64,000 nt of DNA from Vandiemenella viatica (lineage: Eukaryota > Arthropoda > Insecta > Orthoptera > Morabidae), in the NCBI GenBank assembly GCA_031002005.1, contig JARYHS010008074.1, positions 346,914,932 to 346,978,931 of the forward strand, read 5' to 3'. The translations under genes were made by a program, and so were the position numbers. Positions 11,733 to 22,800 of this stretch are shown here, piece by piece; within the stretch, counting starts at the first letter, position 1; each line of letters opens with the position of its first letter. A model generated the notes under the pieces. That model saw nothing but the letters and a program-made list of their open reading frames with translations. It was not told where the DNA came from and did not search any database.

Positions 11733-12099
11733 GTAGTTGCCCACTTTAGAACAACCGATTTAGAATTATTGGTCTAATAGGGTTAACAAATTATCCAGAT
11801 TCTCAACTTCAGTATGCACCTTATATCAAATATTATTGTCGACTGCACCCTCCTATAGACACCACGCTCTATTTAATTTAGTTTAATTGCGACAGAGCAT
11901 ATTTTTGAACACGCGTGCTTTCCTATTTAATGGTTGTTTTTGGTTTCAAAACTCAGTGATTATAATATCAACTCACAATTACTGTAGCCCTTTACGATTT
12001 TTTTCGGTATTTCTGTTAATTTGTGCCAATCCCTTACTCCCTTATTCGGACTATTTCGAACATTAAAAAAAAAAAGGATTATTCAAATCGTTCCAACCG
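10061..12099. other. Unassigned stretch with a GC-rich island and a poly-T run
   Basis: 10,680-10,900 is clearly richer in G+C and CpG than its surroundings (G-rich 10,725-10,800), but no exon, TATA box or ORF attaches to it. A run of T lies at about 11,700-11,726. I see no recognisable coding similarity in the rest. Confidence 0.5.
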
Positions 12100-13010
12100 T
12101 TCTGAAGTGATGCGGCTGTCAAAGAACAGCGTTTCATTTTATTTATATAGTGCTCATACTAACTTACCTGCTAAACTACATATCCAGACAAAAATGCACT
12201 GCGCTGCTGACTTCCTAACAGGTAGAACACAATATGTAGTTCTCGATGGTAAAAGTTCGTCGCCGATCACAGTGAGATCCGGCGACCCCCAGGAAGTGCA
12301 ATAGCACCCCTGCTTTTCCGTCAATGATTTGTGCGAAGAAATAAAGGAGAAAATAAAACTATTTGCCTATTATGTTATTATTTATTGCGAAATAAAAACG
12401 TGGATGACTTCACTTTGCTTTAAGACGATGTTACGAAAATAATATGAAACCAATTAGTTCTGAATATGTCATTAATGGCACGGTCCTCAATACAGTAGAT
12501 TCCTCTAAACACCTATGAGTAATAATTTGTTGTAGAATGAACATGTTGAGAAGCTAATCGGGAACGATAACAATATGCTCTGTTTCCTAGGTCGTACTAA
12601 GTAAAATCGACTACATACAAAGCACTATTACGACCTCACTTGGAATATTGTTCCTCTAGGTGGCGATCCCATAAAAAGGATTAATAGAAGCATTGTTGAA
12701 GGTCCAATGAAGAGTCGCCCAATTGATGATAGGCATATATAACTCGAAAGGAGGCGTAACCGTGTTGTTGAAGAAGTTGGGTTCCAAAGCCCTGGAACAC
12801 CGTAGACGTCGCTTTTCTGAGAAGTTAATTGGGAAGTTTATGACATATTTATTTCAGGGTAGTAACAAACACATTTTATAATCAGCAATATTCATATCCA
12901 GGAAAGACCGAAAAAATAAGATAAGAAAAATCAGGGCCACAACTGTTTATTTTCTATACTCATTTTTCCCAGTAGCCATAAGGGAATGGAATAAGAAGGT
13001 TTTATCGAAT
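12100..13010 (+). pseudogene. Non-LTR retrotransposon relic (Jockey/CR1-like), plus strand
   Basis: The plus strand encodes DFLTGRTQYVVLDGK and a GDPQ block (the family's G-x-PQG motif, mutated) up to 12,301, then INDLC-like and KIKLFAYYV, where the catalytic FADD has become FAYY. A terminal block near 12,948-13,000 (FPVAIREWNKKV) matches the usual end of these ORFs. Many stops and shifts separate the blocks. It is one old copy of an RT ORF, lacking the 5' half. Confidence 0.75.
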
Positions 13011-13059
13011 GAAAAACCAGAACCCGACAGGACTTGTTCTCCTGGGATCGTTTCAGTCA

Positions 13060-13200
13060 TTTTGATTTGGATTTTCCGTAAGGTCATTCCAGGTGAATGT
13101 CGGGATGGTTGTTCCAGATAATGAGGGTAGTTTCGGCCCTGGGGTGAGCCGCTCAAGGGCGCCTCCTGCTGTATCCCGTATATCCTCCCCCATGCATATA
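13060..13200 (+). repeat. Partial, diverged SINE of family S
   Basis: TTTGGATTTTCCGTAAGGTC...AGGTGAATGTCGGGATGGTT follows the body of the family-S SINE (compare 25,575-25,640), but the tRNA-like head is missing and the tail is diverged. It abuts the 3' end of the plus-strand LINE relic. Confidence 0.5.
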
Positions 13201-13215
13201 CGTTTACATACAAGG

Positions 13216-13930
13216 ATAGTTCCAACACACCCTCCGCCACTTACTTTATAGTGAATCGCGGAGTAACATGACTAGATGATGAGTCTGTTCCTTATCAATC
13301 ACACCACTAATTTAAGTGAATAGGAACGACGAACCTTGTGATTCAACCAAAAGATAGTGAAATTACCTATTTTTGACATACCTTAATCGTTGTTAATAAA
13401 CGTAATGGACTGTAACGATAGAACTATATATTAGAGAACAATTAACGAGCAGTTGACGCTTTTTTTTTTCTTGTCGCCTCACTTGCTGCACCTGAATGAA
13501 GAATCGTTGAAAGATTGCGATATTCGTAAAGGGAGTCGATTTATGAACAAAGTACCAGTGTAGAAAAAGTAAAAGTTCGTGTGGCCGTAATGGCCTGTAA
13601 CAGGATTTTCTGTTTTTGCGCATTCCGTCCCTATTGTAGCCCTCCATAAACTAACTCGGTAATCTTACAGTGTCTTGTGGACCTACATTTTAACAAAGAG
13701 TTCGAACCACTGAAGCGTTCTGGCGTACTTGACATTACACAGCAATCTGTGCCACAGGTGGAAGAACAGCTTTTGATACCACTCAGGCGCCTTAATCACT
13801 GAGCCATCACCACACTGCTCCATGCCAGCCGTCATAAAGAGTCACTACAAGGCAGGGTTCATGTGATTAATTTTTTAGTATAATGGAACACAAACAATAG
13901 TTATCTTGGATAGCTTTCTACCTGTGTCAA
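13216..13930. other. Unassigned stretch
   Basis: Two minus-strand ORFs of under 100 codons (12,947-13,240 and 13,393-13,647) have no recognisable motif. No repeats shared with the rest of the window were noticed. Confidence 0.5.
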
Positions 13931-13934
13931 AGTT

Positions 13935-14045
13935 TTAATTTAACTGCGGTGGGGCACACGCTCCTGCGGAAATATCCGTACACTCCCATTTTTCCTCTTT
14001 CTTGCACCTGCCTATTTTTGCCTTTTATGAATTTTAAATTGATGA
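13935..14045 (-). repeat. LINE-X, short 3' end (copy 2)
   Basis: GGGGCACACGCTCC, then CTTTCTTGCACCTGCCTATTTTTGCC, matches the 3' terminus of LINE-X (compare 18,770-18,845 and 9,645-9,725), in the same minus orientation. Only about 100 bp are left, the shape expected of an extreme 5' truncation. Confidence 0.6.
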
Positions 14046-15390
14046 ACACAAAGAATATAAATTATAATTGACTTTAGCACTAAATTATTAGATACAAACG
14101 GTAAGTAAGCACTAAGTTAGTATAAAACCGTTCTGAAGAAATAACAATGTAATTAGATGGATTGAATTTCCACATTGGATACAAAGCAGTGTGTAACTAT
14201 CTTGGGTGAATAATTATAATATAATAATTTCAGTCCTGTCCACAAGTCTTACGATCAATTTAAACAGCTCTAAGTAATTTGTTCACGTATGTCGCGGTCG
14301 CTAGGGACCACTAAAACCTCTTCGTTTTTTTTCTGAGTGGGAGGATTATTAACAACAACAAAAAAACACAAGTTTACTAAAGCACTATGCCGTCCGCTGA
14401 AATTTTATTATTGGTCAGACTGATACACAGAACCAGTTGGCCACCACCAAATTTTAATCATAAGAGCTAATCGGAACCTCTATGTCCGAAGATTGCAGAT
14501 TCCTTAGGGAGACATTAGTATTTAGTTCACGTCCTGCAAAATAATTCATTACGAGGATTTGCCGCCCACCGTCTTTGATCTGTCCTGCACAAAACACACG
14601 TTCAGTTACTTTCACTGTCCAACCGTACTTAATATCACTCTCCACTCCTCCAGTCACTTGTAGCAACTTTATACATGTTCAAAGCTGTACTCCATACAAT
14701 TTCAAACACATGTGAACAATATCGGTCTCCAGCCACACTGCTCGCGTACAAACACCCGCGATAGTCCATGGTTCGAGTTAGACTGGCTTTCGAGCGATAT
14801 TACTGCGCAAAGCCCCGGAAGAGGTGACAATTGTCGCGTTACATTCCCTCCCTACAGACTGTGAAAGTTGATTAGTTTAAAAACAGTAAATTTATCACCA
14901 GAAAACACTTTCCTCTCCAAAAACAACAAAATAATGATATCTAATCATCCTATAGAGAAGTACATATTGGAAACCTCTGTGTGGCCAACCGCTTGTATCA
15001 AATACATGTACGAGAATTCTTGACACATAATTTTAAAAAAGAAATCAGGAAATATACAAAACGAAATCACAAAAACAATATTACTCCGAGGGCACACTAC
15101 ATGTCTCCTTTCAACTTCTCCAAGTGTGTCCAGCACAATTAGTGCTAAAATACTTCCGTAACCGAAAAATACTTCTTTTGGAGAGAAGAACTTATGGTCT
15201 AATATCGTTGTGACCTTTCAGTGATTTTTATGAGTCAGATAGTAGACTGTCTGGTGAAGGAGCATTATACCCATCTTTCCACCAATTCCGTGGACATCGA
15301 CTGAAATTCTTTTATACCGGCTGAAACGGAAGTTCAGAAAGCACCTGCTTCCCAGTTCCACGACGAATTACCAGGAGAAATATATATATA
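14046..15390. other. Unassigned stretch
   Basis: Two minus ORFs of 63-70 codons with no motif. No clear TIR or repeats. It ends in the TA run into which the mariner at 15,391 inserted. Confidence 0.5.
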
Positions 15391-15499
15391 CGAGGGGGTA
15401 AAAAAAAAAATAAACGGAATAACATTACCGTAGGCGGAACTTGTGTAGTACGCGTTTCTGCCGCTAGGCGTTTTTTTTTCCGAATCACCCATCTTTGGG

Positions 15500-15849
15500 G
15501 TACGTCAGATCAATCACTTCTTGGATGCTTGCATTTTCTTCTTCTCCCAGTATTTCTTCATTCTATCTGATCTCTTCCTTCTTTCCTCTTCTGATATTTG
15601 AATCGGTTTTCTGGTGTTTATCGCAACTTGGAACCTCTTACTTTTGTCTTTGGTCACGGTCTTGGCTGTACCATTCTTTAACATCACTTCGGTAATCTGG
15701 AGTTCTCTCAGATCCTTTTCCACTTCCTTAAACCAGTTGGGCTTAGTCTTTTTTTTATAAAAGAAGTCAAAGATTTTTTTTGTTAGTCTGTTAGGATTCA
15801 TTCGGAATATGTGTCCATAGGCGTTTATAACACAACTAATTGTCAACAA
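15500..15849 (-). pseudogene. LINE reverse-transcriptase C-terminal tail inserted in the mariner
   Basis: A clean 111-codon minus-strand frame encodes GHIFRMNPNRLTKKIFDFF, EVEKDLRELQI and a basic end (ERRKRSDRMKKYWEKKK). This layout (a GH..RM..NRL motif followed by a short basic tail) is that of the C-terminal end of RTE/I-like LINE polyproteins. It has no stops, so it is younger than the mariner around it. I could not find a target duplication. Confidence 0.65.
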
Positions 15850-15854
15850 CGTGC

Positions 15855-16904
15855 AGCTATGAAATTTTGATTTTTCTACTCAGTAAAAATGCTGCTGCAA
15901 TTGTTTTAATGTTGAAAACATCTTACAAGGATGACGCTATGGAAAAAACACACGTGTACGATGGTTTCGCTCGGTTTAAAAATGGCCACATGTCGACTGA
16001 TGACAAACCTCGTTCTGAACGTCCATCAACTACTCGAATCGACGAAAATGGTGAAAAAATTCGAGAGCTTGTGCTCTCAGACCGCGACAGACAATTGATC
16101 AACTGTCAGAGATTAGTGGGTTATCTTGGAGCCAGATTCAGCGAATTTTAACCAAAGATTTGGGAATGAAAAGGGTTGCAGTTAAGTTTGTTCCTCGAGC
16201 TCTGACTGACAGTCAAAAAGAACGTCGATTTGAAACATGTCGTGCTTTGAAAAAACAGCTTGAAATTGATCCAGATTTTCTGTTACTGGTGATGAGTCAG
16301 GGTGTTATGGTTAGGAGCCAAAAACAAAGCAACAGTCAAGCCAGTGGAAGACGTCATTCTCACCCCGCCCAAAAAACGTCGACAAGTCAAATCAAACATC
16401 AAAACAATACTCATTTGCTTTTTTGATGCCAAGGGCGTAGTTCATTCAGAGTTTGTTCCCCCACATCATACCGTCAATCAAACCTTTTATTTGGAAGTTT
16501 TAAGAATATTACGCAACGGTGTTCGTAAAAAAAGACCCGATTTGTGGCAGACAGGATACTGGTTCTTCCATCACGACAATGCACTTGCAAACACAGCTGT
16601 CTCTGTTAGGCAGTTTTTGGCTAGAAATGGCATGGTTCCGCTGCCCCACGCATCTTACTCGCCTGACCTGGCTCCGTGTGACTTTTTCTTATTTCCACGC
16701 ATGATAAGGGGCATGAAAGGACACCGATTTGACAACATTGAAGAGGTCAAGAAAAAAACGATGGAGGAGCTGTCAGCCATTTCTAAAGATGAATACAGAA
16801 CGTGTTTCGAACAGTGGAAGCACCGGTGGGACAAATGTATTAGTTGTAATGGAGAGTATTTTGAAGGGCATAAGGGTTTATTAAAAAAAAAAAAAAAAGA
16901 TTGA
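15855..16904 (+). pseudogene. Mariner transposase, broken
   Basis: The helix-turn-helix region reads KDDAMEKTHVYDGFARFKNG and RSERPSTTRIDENG; the catalytic core reads FHHDNA and SYSPDLAPCDFFLFP with 34 residues between the two aspartates (D34D); the end reads KCISCNGEYFEG. Frames shift near 15,860, 16,140 and around the first catalytic aspartate (GDES, about 16,291), so no full protein can be made. Length and motif order otherwise fit a transposase of about 345 residues. Confidence 0.88.
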
Positions 16905-16967
16905 AAGTATATAGCTTTTAAAAAATAATTACGATTTTTTTTGGGTACCCCCTCGTATATATATATA

Positions 16968-17950
16968 AATCAAATGCAAATTATTATACCACGTAGCAGG
17001 TTTACAGACTGATATGTTTTCATTTTTGTGCAAAACGAAAACCGTCATTAAAATTTGCAGTAGCGTTCCAAGAAGAATCAGATCTCGTTACCTCGACTGC
17101 ATACACTCAGTGTCTGGATTTTGGCCGTAAGTAAAGAATTTGGAATAGGTGGTCTATAATATTCTGTATGAGAATTAAATTTCACTACATCCCACCTGAA
17201 GCAATGCTGTTTAATAAACATCAAATGGTTCCCTAGCTTACAAATTGAATCACCACTTTCTTGAGCGCAGTTATTAGTAATGCATTCATAGATAAGGGAG
17301 TGAAATGCTCTGTCCAAAACCAATTGATAGCATTGATGCATTTATCTTGAGTCTGTCTTCACGCGTCCACTCAGCAAGTAAAGTCATTTCCCTCCTCATG
17401 TAACTGTGCCTGATTGTATTAGAACTAATATGTATCTTTTTATAATATTAACTTCTCTACAACTGTAGATGTGAGAGACAGTAGCAATATGCCTTCCCTT
17501 GTGGAACACATGCTTTCTACCTAATAGTTTGAGCCGCATTTCTGATACAGTCCGACTTTGGTGATTCCCCCTAATGGTAAAAAATCGTTGTCGAAATTGA
17601 CGAACCACTTCCAGCTTCGACCAAAAAATTGCTTTTCTTCTGTTTCTTTTGTTACTAACAAATTACTCCATTAATTTTATTACTTCTTGTGTATGATTGA
17701 ACTATCTATCCCGTTTATCGCTTTATGTACATATAGCAAATACAGCATTCAAAGTAACAGCACGCGAAAACACAACATTGAAACGATCTACGTTCTTTTT
17801 TATCGTATATATATGTGTTTTTATCTCTAGTAGTAATGGGTTCTACAACTTGGATGACACAAGATGAATACAACACTTAATTAAAGCCTCCCTGCTATTC
17901 GGCTAGATTTGAACGTGCGAACCTTGCAACGGGATTAGAGTGTTCCACTC
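16968..17950. other. Unassigned stretch with two minus-strand ORFs
   Basis: Minus ORFs at 17,078-17,341 (87 codons) and 17,396-17,608 (70 codons) lie in tandem but show no motif I can name. They may be remnants of one gene or chance. Confidence 0.4.
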
Positions 17951-17954
17951 CTTT

Positions 17955-18290
17955 GCTGACAGGGCATCTACAACCAAACCGATTTCGTATAACTCTTTGG
18001 CTCAGCTCTAAATATCCGCAAATTAAGAACTAACTGTCAAAGACGTGCCATACCGCCACAAAGTTTTAGATAAGGCCGATAGCATGGACATTTGTATTGG
18101 AATTTTATGTAAGAATGTCCAAAACCCCATGAGACCATAGATTAGCTTTAATGAGATGGATCCTATTTACTTTACATGGCGGAACTCACTATGCTCAGCC
18201 GCTTGGTGGTCATTTGTTACCCTTCACGTTCCCATATCAAGAGGGGCAGTTCCAGCATGATAATAAATACCAGCTTTCCTTTTAAGAGTG
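17955..18290 (+). pseudogene. Tc1-like transposase relic, copy 1
   Basis: Alignable by eye with 22,230-22,580 (shared blocks around CACAAAG/CACACAGG, CCCC(A/C)TGAGACCATAGAT and GTTCCAGCATGATAAT). Near 18,262 a frame reads QFQHDN, the Tc1/mariner motif around the second catalytic aspartate. The copy stops there and is full of stops. Confidence 0.55.
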
Positions 18291-18754
18291 GTTAATTAGC
18301 TGACTTAGATAACAAGGTCAGCCCGCGAAGAATCAGATTATATATCTACAATTCCTCTCTAAAAAAAATAACCGTGTGTTGTGGATGAGAAGACCCATTT
18401 CAACTCAAACACATTTTACACATTTAATTAATGTATCAGTCAAAATTTAAAATAAGCACTGTTCCAAAGCACTCTGTAAAGCTGCGTTCATCAGCAAAAA
18501 CAATACTTCACTATGCCTAAAATAACTTTTTGATGTAATTACTGGATAATATTCAGAAATTACAATATCATTTAGACTCCCATAACATAAAGCCTCAGGC
18601 CCTCAGCCTCCTACATGTGTACTTAAAGAGAAATTTCCCCTTACACTCCATCAAAAACCAAAGACCTTAAGACTAGTTACCACTACTAACATTTGTTGTC
18701 GCGAAAGACTACACACATTACTGTCTGTGGAATTTCGCAATGCAATAAATTAAA
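18291..18754. other. Unassigned AT-rich stretch
   Basis: No ORF or repeat recognised between the Tc1-like relic and the 3' end of LINE-X. Confidence 0.5.
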
Positions 18755-18876
18755 TTAAATTGCAATGGAACACACGCTCTGGTGGTAATTTCCTACACAC
18801 CTATCTTACTTCTTTCCAAGACCCACCTACATTTGCCCTCTATACATTTCAACTTTACCAAAAACGTTAAAAAAAT

Positions 18877-20900
18877 TTAAAGTACTGCATTCATCATTTC
18901 CCCCGGTAACATATTCCAATCCCTGACACCCTTACCTAAAAAAGAGAATCTTCCCACACCCTTGTGCCTGAAATCGCGTGCCAGCTTGTGATCATGGTCA
19001 TCTTTTCCCTTCCATGTACTATTTTTCATACCTACATCAATATCTTTCCATGCTTCATCGCCAGTATAAGCCTTGTACACTCCCATGACCCTCTTCACCC
19101 TCCTCCTGTCTTGCAATGAATCCCATTCCAGCTCTTATATCATGCCTGTTACTGATTGTATTCTGCGATGATTTCCAGAAACAAATCTAGCAGCACTTTT
19201 TTGCACCCTTTCCAACTCCTGTATTTGATACTCAAAATGTGGGTCCCGTACTACACTACCATATTCGTGCAATGGTCTGACCAAAGTTTTGTAACACAGT
19301 TCCTTTAATTCTCTCTTACATCCCCTCATCAATCTCTCCAACAAGTGCAGAATTTTGAAATCTTTTCCTACCACCTGTCCAATGTGTCCTGCCCAGTTAA
19401 GCTTGTTATCAAATATAATGCCAAGATATTTACATTCCAAGTCTTCAGCAAGCAATTCTTTCCCCACTTTATAATCATAATTGACTTCTTTTTTATTTGT
19501 GTATCTAATAAGCTGACTTTTCTTTGAATTTATCTTCATCCCATCCCATGTTTACCAACCCAATTAGATATCCTGTCCAGATCACCCTGCAACTAGTTTA
19601 CAATTCCTCTATCAGTTTTGATTCTTTTATACTAGCATTATGTCATCTGCAAACGAATCTAATTTCATGATAGTAAACAATCAACACAATTATTCATTAG
19701 AATAATGAATAGCAATGCTCCCAATACGCTACCCTGTGGCACACCCATTTTTACTTCAACTTCCTTTGATACTACATTTCCTACCCTAACATTCTGTTTT
19801 CTACCTTTAAAAATTCTTCTACCAGCAAATCACTTTCTCATCCACTCCAATGGTTTTTACCTTATTTACTACCATTTTATGGCTACTCTGTCGAGACGCC
19901 TTAGACAGATCTAGTGCTACACTATCAATTTGGCCTCACTTGTACATTTCATCTGAAATATCTTGCATATATCCCACCACTGAGATTCGCATGAATATCC
20001 TTGCCTGAAACCATGTTGCCTACTTGAAAACCACTTACGTTCCTCACATATATTTCTGATGTCGGTTGCATATCAATCTTTCCATTAATTTACCTACCAC
20101 TGATGTCAAACTGATTGGCCTATAATTTTCGACACTATTTCTCATCCCTCCTTTATGTGCCGGAACAACTATCGCATTTTTCCAGTCCTGTAGTAAGCAG
20201 CAGGTATCCAGACTCAATTTAAATAATATTTCAAGATAAGGTACAATGTCACATCTGGCTATCTTTAAGATATCTGTAGTAATATTATCTACACCAGCCC
20301 CTTTATGTTTTTTCAGCTTTCTTATTTCCTTCGTCATTTCCTTCATTATTTCCTCAGGATGAATTTCAAATTTTTTGGTATCTTCATTTCTAATTGTGTT
20401 GTTAAGCTCGTTCTCCGAATTAGACCCTCCCGTTTCTGATTCATTGTTCCTAATGCTCTTATTAAACCAGTTACTTAAAATCTCTGCCTTTTTTCAAGTT
20501 CTGGGTAACTTCTTTTCCATCCTTACCTATAAGCGTCTCAACATCCTCCCTTCCCCTCAGTTTTCTAACATAGAAATTTGTAGATGCATCAGTCAATGGT
20601 CCTCTTGCACTGACAATCCTCTTCATAAACCCATCTTTAGCCACTTTCTTTGCTATTATTAAGTCCGTGTTTAGTTGTTTAAAATATTCCCTACTACCCT
20701 GCTTAACTTGTTATGTTCTCTTCTTACCAACATCTTTAACCTCCTCACTTCCCTATTATAGTACACAGGTTCTCTACTTCTCTTACTGAGAGTGGTGGGT
20801 GAACGGTTAACGTTCTGGCTTCGTATTCGGGAGGACGTGGGTTCTAATTCCCCTCCGGGCGTCCAGATTTGGGTTTTCATGGTTTCCGCAAATTACTCTA
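18877..20900 (-). pseudogene. LINE-X reverse transcriptase, broken
   Basis: In minus-strand order: GAGVDNITTDILK and NYRPISLTSVVGKLMERL (20,290-20,080); GVPQGSVLGALLFII near 19,735; the catalytic FADD in DSFADDIMLV at about 19,657-19,630; YLGIIFDNKLNW, KTLVRPLHEYGSVV and ERVQKSAARFVSGNHRR (19,430-19,150); and a terminal block with KGVGRFSFLGKGVRDWN (18,990-18,930). All RT motifs are recognisable, but stops and shifts separate the pieces. The catalytic aspartates survive. It acts, when intact, by target-primed reverse transcription of its own RNA. Confidence 0.85.
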
Positions 20901-21025
20901 AGCAAATGCCGGGATGTTTCATTCAAAAAGGTCATGGCTGAATTCCTTCCCGTTCCTTGTCCTCAGTCCCATCCCGCCTCAAAAGACCTTAGCCGCCGAC
21001 GAGGCGTAAAGCAATAAGTAAAAAA
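20785..21025 (+). repeat. SINE family S inserted in LINE-X
   Basis: tRNA-like head with B box GGGTTCTAATTCCCC, body TTTGGGTTTTCATGGTTTCC and GCAAATGCCGGGATG, end GAGGCGTAAAGCAATAAG then an A-rich tail. It splits the minus-strand LINE-X between the endonuclease and RT parts, so it is younger than LINE-X. Confidence 0.85.
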
Positions 21026-21459
21026 ATATATATATCTACTTCCCTTTATTTTCTGTTTTGGAATAAACTTTTCTTCTCCCTTAATTATTATCTCCTTGAA
21101 CTCATCCCACCTTGACTCTACTGTACTGGTGCCTTCCTTCCATTAGCTGAAACGTTCTCTGAAATATCTCCTCAAATTTGAAATCTGTGCCTTTTTTTTA
21201 CTGTACCTATTTCCCCCTTCAATTTTGGCTCCTGGTTCACTGAATCCTCTAATATCCAACAGAACTGTTTCATGATCAACTTATTCCTTTGGTTACTTGA
21301 CACCTCACAAGGTTATCATCGGGCTTTACTAGGAATATATCCAAAATATTTTATCCCCTATTGTTTTGTTCTACCACTTGTGTAAATCCTCATTCTTTTA
21401 TAAATACATACAGTTAAATATAGAAAATGAAATGATTTTTGGGGTGTGATATTCTCACA

Positions 21460-21660
21460 AACACCGTGTCACCAGACCCCCTACACCAGGTCTCTGGTGT
21501 AGGGGGCACGTCAGATATTAGAAATCCTGAACGAGCACCAGCAGTTATAACGCAGTAAATCTGATCAGTACCAGTCTCGGTAGGACACTTACGTAACTAG
21601 CATCGAATAACATACATTCAGACATCAACCACTATCATCTATCCATACATATTCAGCACC
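21460..21660 (+). repeat. Partial repeat shared with 22,620-22,800, with a perfect hairpin
   Basis: GTCAGATA..AAATCCTGAA..A..A followed by TATTCAGACA-type blocks matches 22,672-22,795 in the same orientation; both probably derive from the 3' part of one Tc1-like element. 21,477-21,489 and 21,494-21,506 form a perfect 13-bp stem (CCCCCTACACCAG) with a 4-nt GTCT loop. The copy at 22,630 keeps the core CCAGGTCTCTGG. Confidence 0.6.
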
Positions 21661-22229
21661 CACTACCATCATTTTCTTTTTCATTTCTTTACGCGTCATT
21701 TAACGATGAAAATTAAAACATTGAAGATGTTAATTCTATTCCATTAGATGCAGAACGAAGTTTTCTGGATTTCTTTGCATCTCCAAAGAAGCTAACCAAG
21801 ATGAATTCCCATTTCAACATCGTTCAAATTACATACCTCAACTAGGTGATGTAACAGTAACAAGCTGAAACTCCAAAACTCATGTAAATTTGGGATAAAT
21901 GGCGAAAATTTTGTAAAATTGTTGATAAATGTGCTAAATTTTGCATAACATTTGGCATCGAGATGACAGTTAGATCAAATAACATTGTATGAGTAAATAA
22001 ATGAGTGATCTTTACATTAGTAATTTGAAATCAACACAGCGGTTTGGAACAATTGATGATGTTATTTCCAAAGCTGTATTTATTTTCAATGGGCCTTATA
22101 CCGGCTCATCCAACCGAATGAGCCGTGATTATTAAAGCAGCAGAGGGTGGTTATATATTTGAAAGAGCAGCAGTAATTTCAGCCATCCATTTCTAATTAT
22201 AAGACAATCTTTGGGAATCGAGTTGTATG
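21661..22229. other. Unassigned AT-rich stretch
   Basis: No ORF of note and no recognised repeat. Confidence 0.5.
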
Positions 22230-22800
22230 TTTGAAAGTCCACGAATCCGATTTAGTACACCCCTTTGGCTCAACTCTATCGGTGGGAAATATTCGTCTAA
22301 CTGTTACCAGAAAAGAAACGTGTCAAAGATTTGTCTTACCTCCACACAGGTTCACACAAGACCGATATCATGCATTTTCGTATGGAAAATATCAAAAACC
22401 CCCTGAGACCATAGATCCACCTTGTTAGCTAACTGGTGGTTGCTCCATTATGAAGCGAGTCCTATTTACTTGACATGACAGAGAACCTCTGTGTTCATCC
22501 ACTTGGTGATCATTTCTTGTTCTTTACGGACTTCACGCACCAAGTTAAAGAGGCGGAGTTCCAGCATGATAATGTACCGTTTCACGAAATCTCAAGATTG
22601 ACTTCTATTTACCAGACAAGCAAAGTGTCCCAGGTCTCTGGGGTACACTGCCCATACCACTAACCATAGTTCGTCAGATACGTAAAATCCTGAATGAAAA
22701 CCATTAGTTACGGCTCTCTAAATTTAAACATTACTATTGTCGGTGTGACAGTTATATAACTAGCACAGAAAAATATTCAGACAACCACTACCACGCAAAC
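22230..22800 (+). pseudogene. Tc1-like transposase relic, copy 2
   Basis: The frame at 22,475-22,663 includes HPLGDHFLFFTDF and EFQHDNVPFHE, the region of the second catalytic aspartate of Tc1-like transposases. The upstream part aligns with copy 1 at 17,955-18,290 and the downstream part with 21,460-21,660. There is no intact DDE domain. Confidence 0.55.

Larger units (their letters stand above)
15391..16955 (+). mobile_element. Mariner element (D34D type), decayed, interrupted by a LINE tail
   Basis: TIRs CGAGGGGGTA at both ends, flanked by TA within short TATATA runs on each side, so the target was a TA microsatellite. The total of 1,565 bp exceeds the usual ~1.3 kb because a minus-strand LINE 3' fragment occupies about 15,500-15,849, between the 5' untranslated region and the transposase start. 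Confidence 0.88.
18755..21420 (-). mobile_element. LINE-X, long copy (Jockey/CR1-like non-LTR retrotransposon)
   Basis: The minus strand runs from remains of the endonuclease C-terminal end (about 21,420-21,060, with a KPDD/DHETVLLDIRG block) through the reverse transcriptase to the 3' untranslated end near 18,755. The 3' end is shared with the fragments at 9,635 and 13,935. A family-S SINE (20,785-21,025) is inserted in the opposite orientation. The 5' end (most of the endonuclease and any gag-like ORF1) is not seen. Confidence 0.85.

Noticed and set aside
15495..15695. Plus-strand ORF with membrane-like composition
   Set aside because: Antisense to the LINE C-terminal tail, which has clear family motifs.
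17078..17608. Transposase of a DUF4817-type element in the tandem minus ORFs
   Set aside because: Only vague helix-turn-helix resemblance; no catalytic motif supports it.
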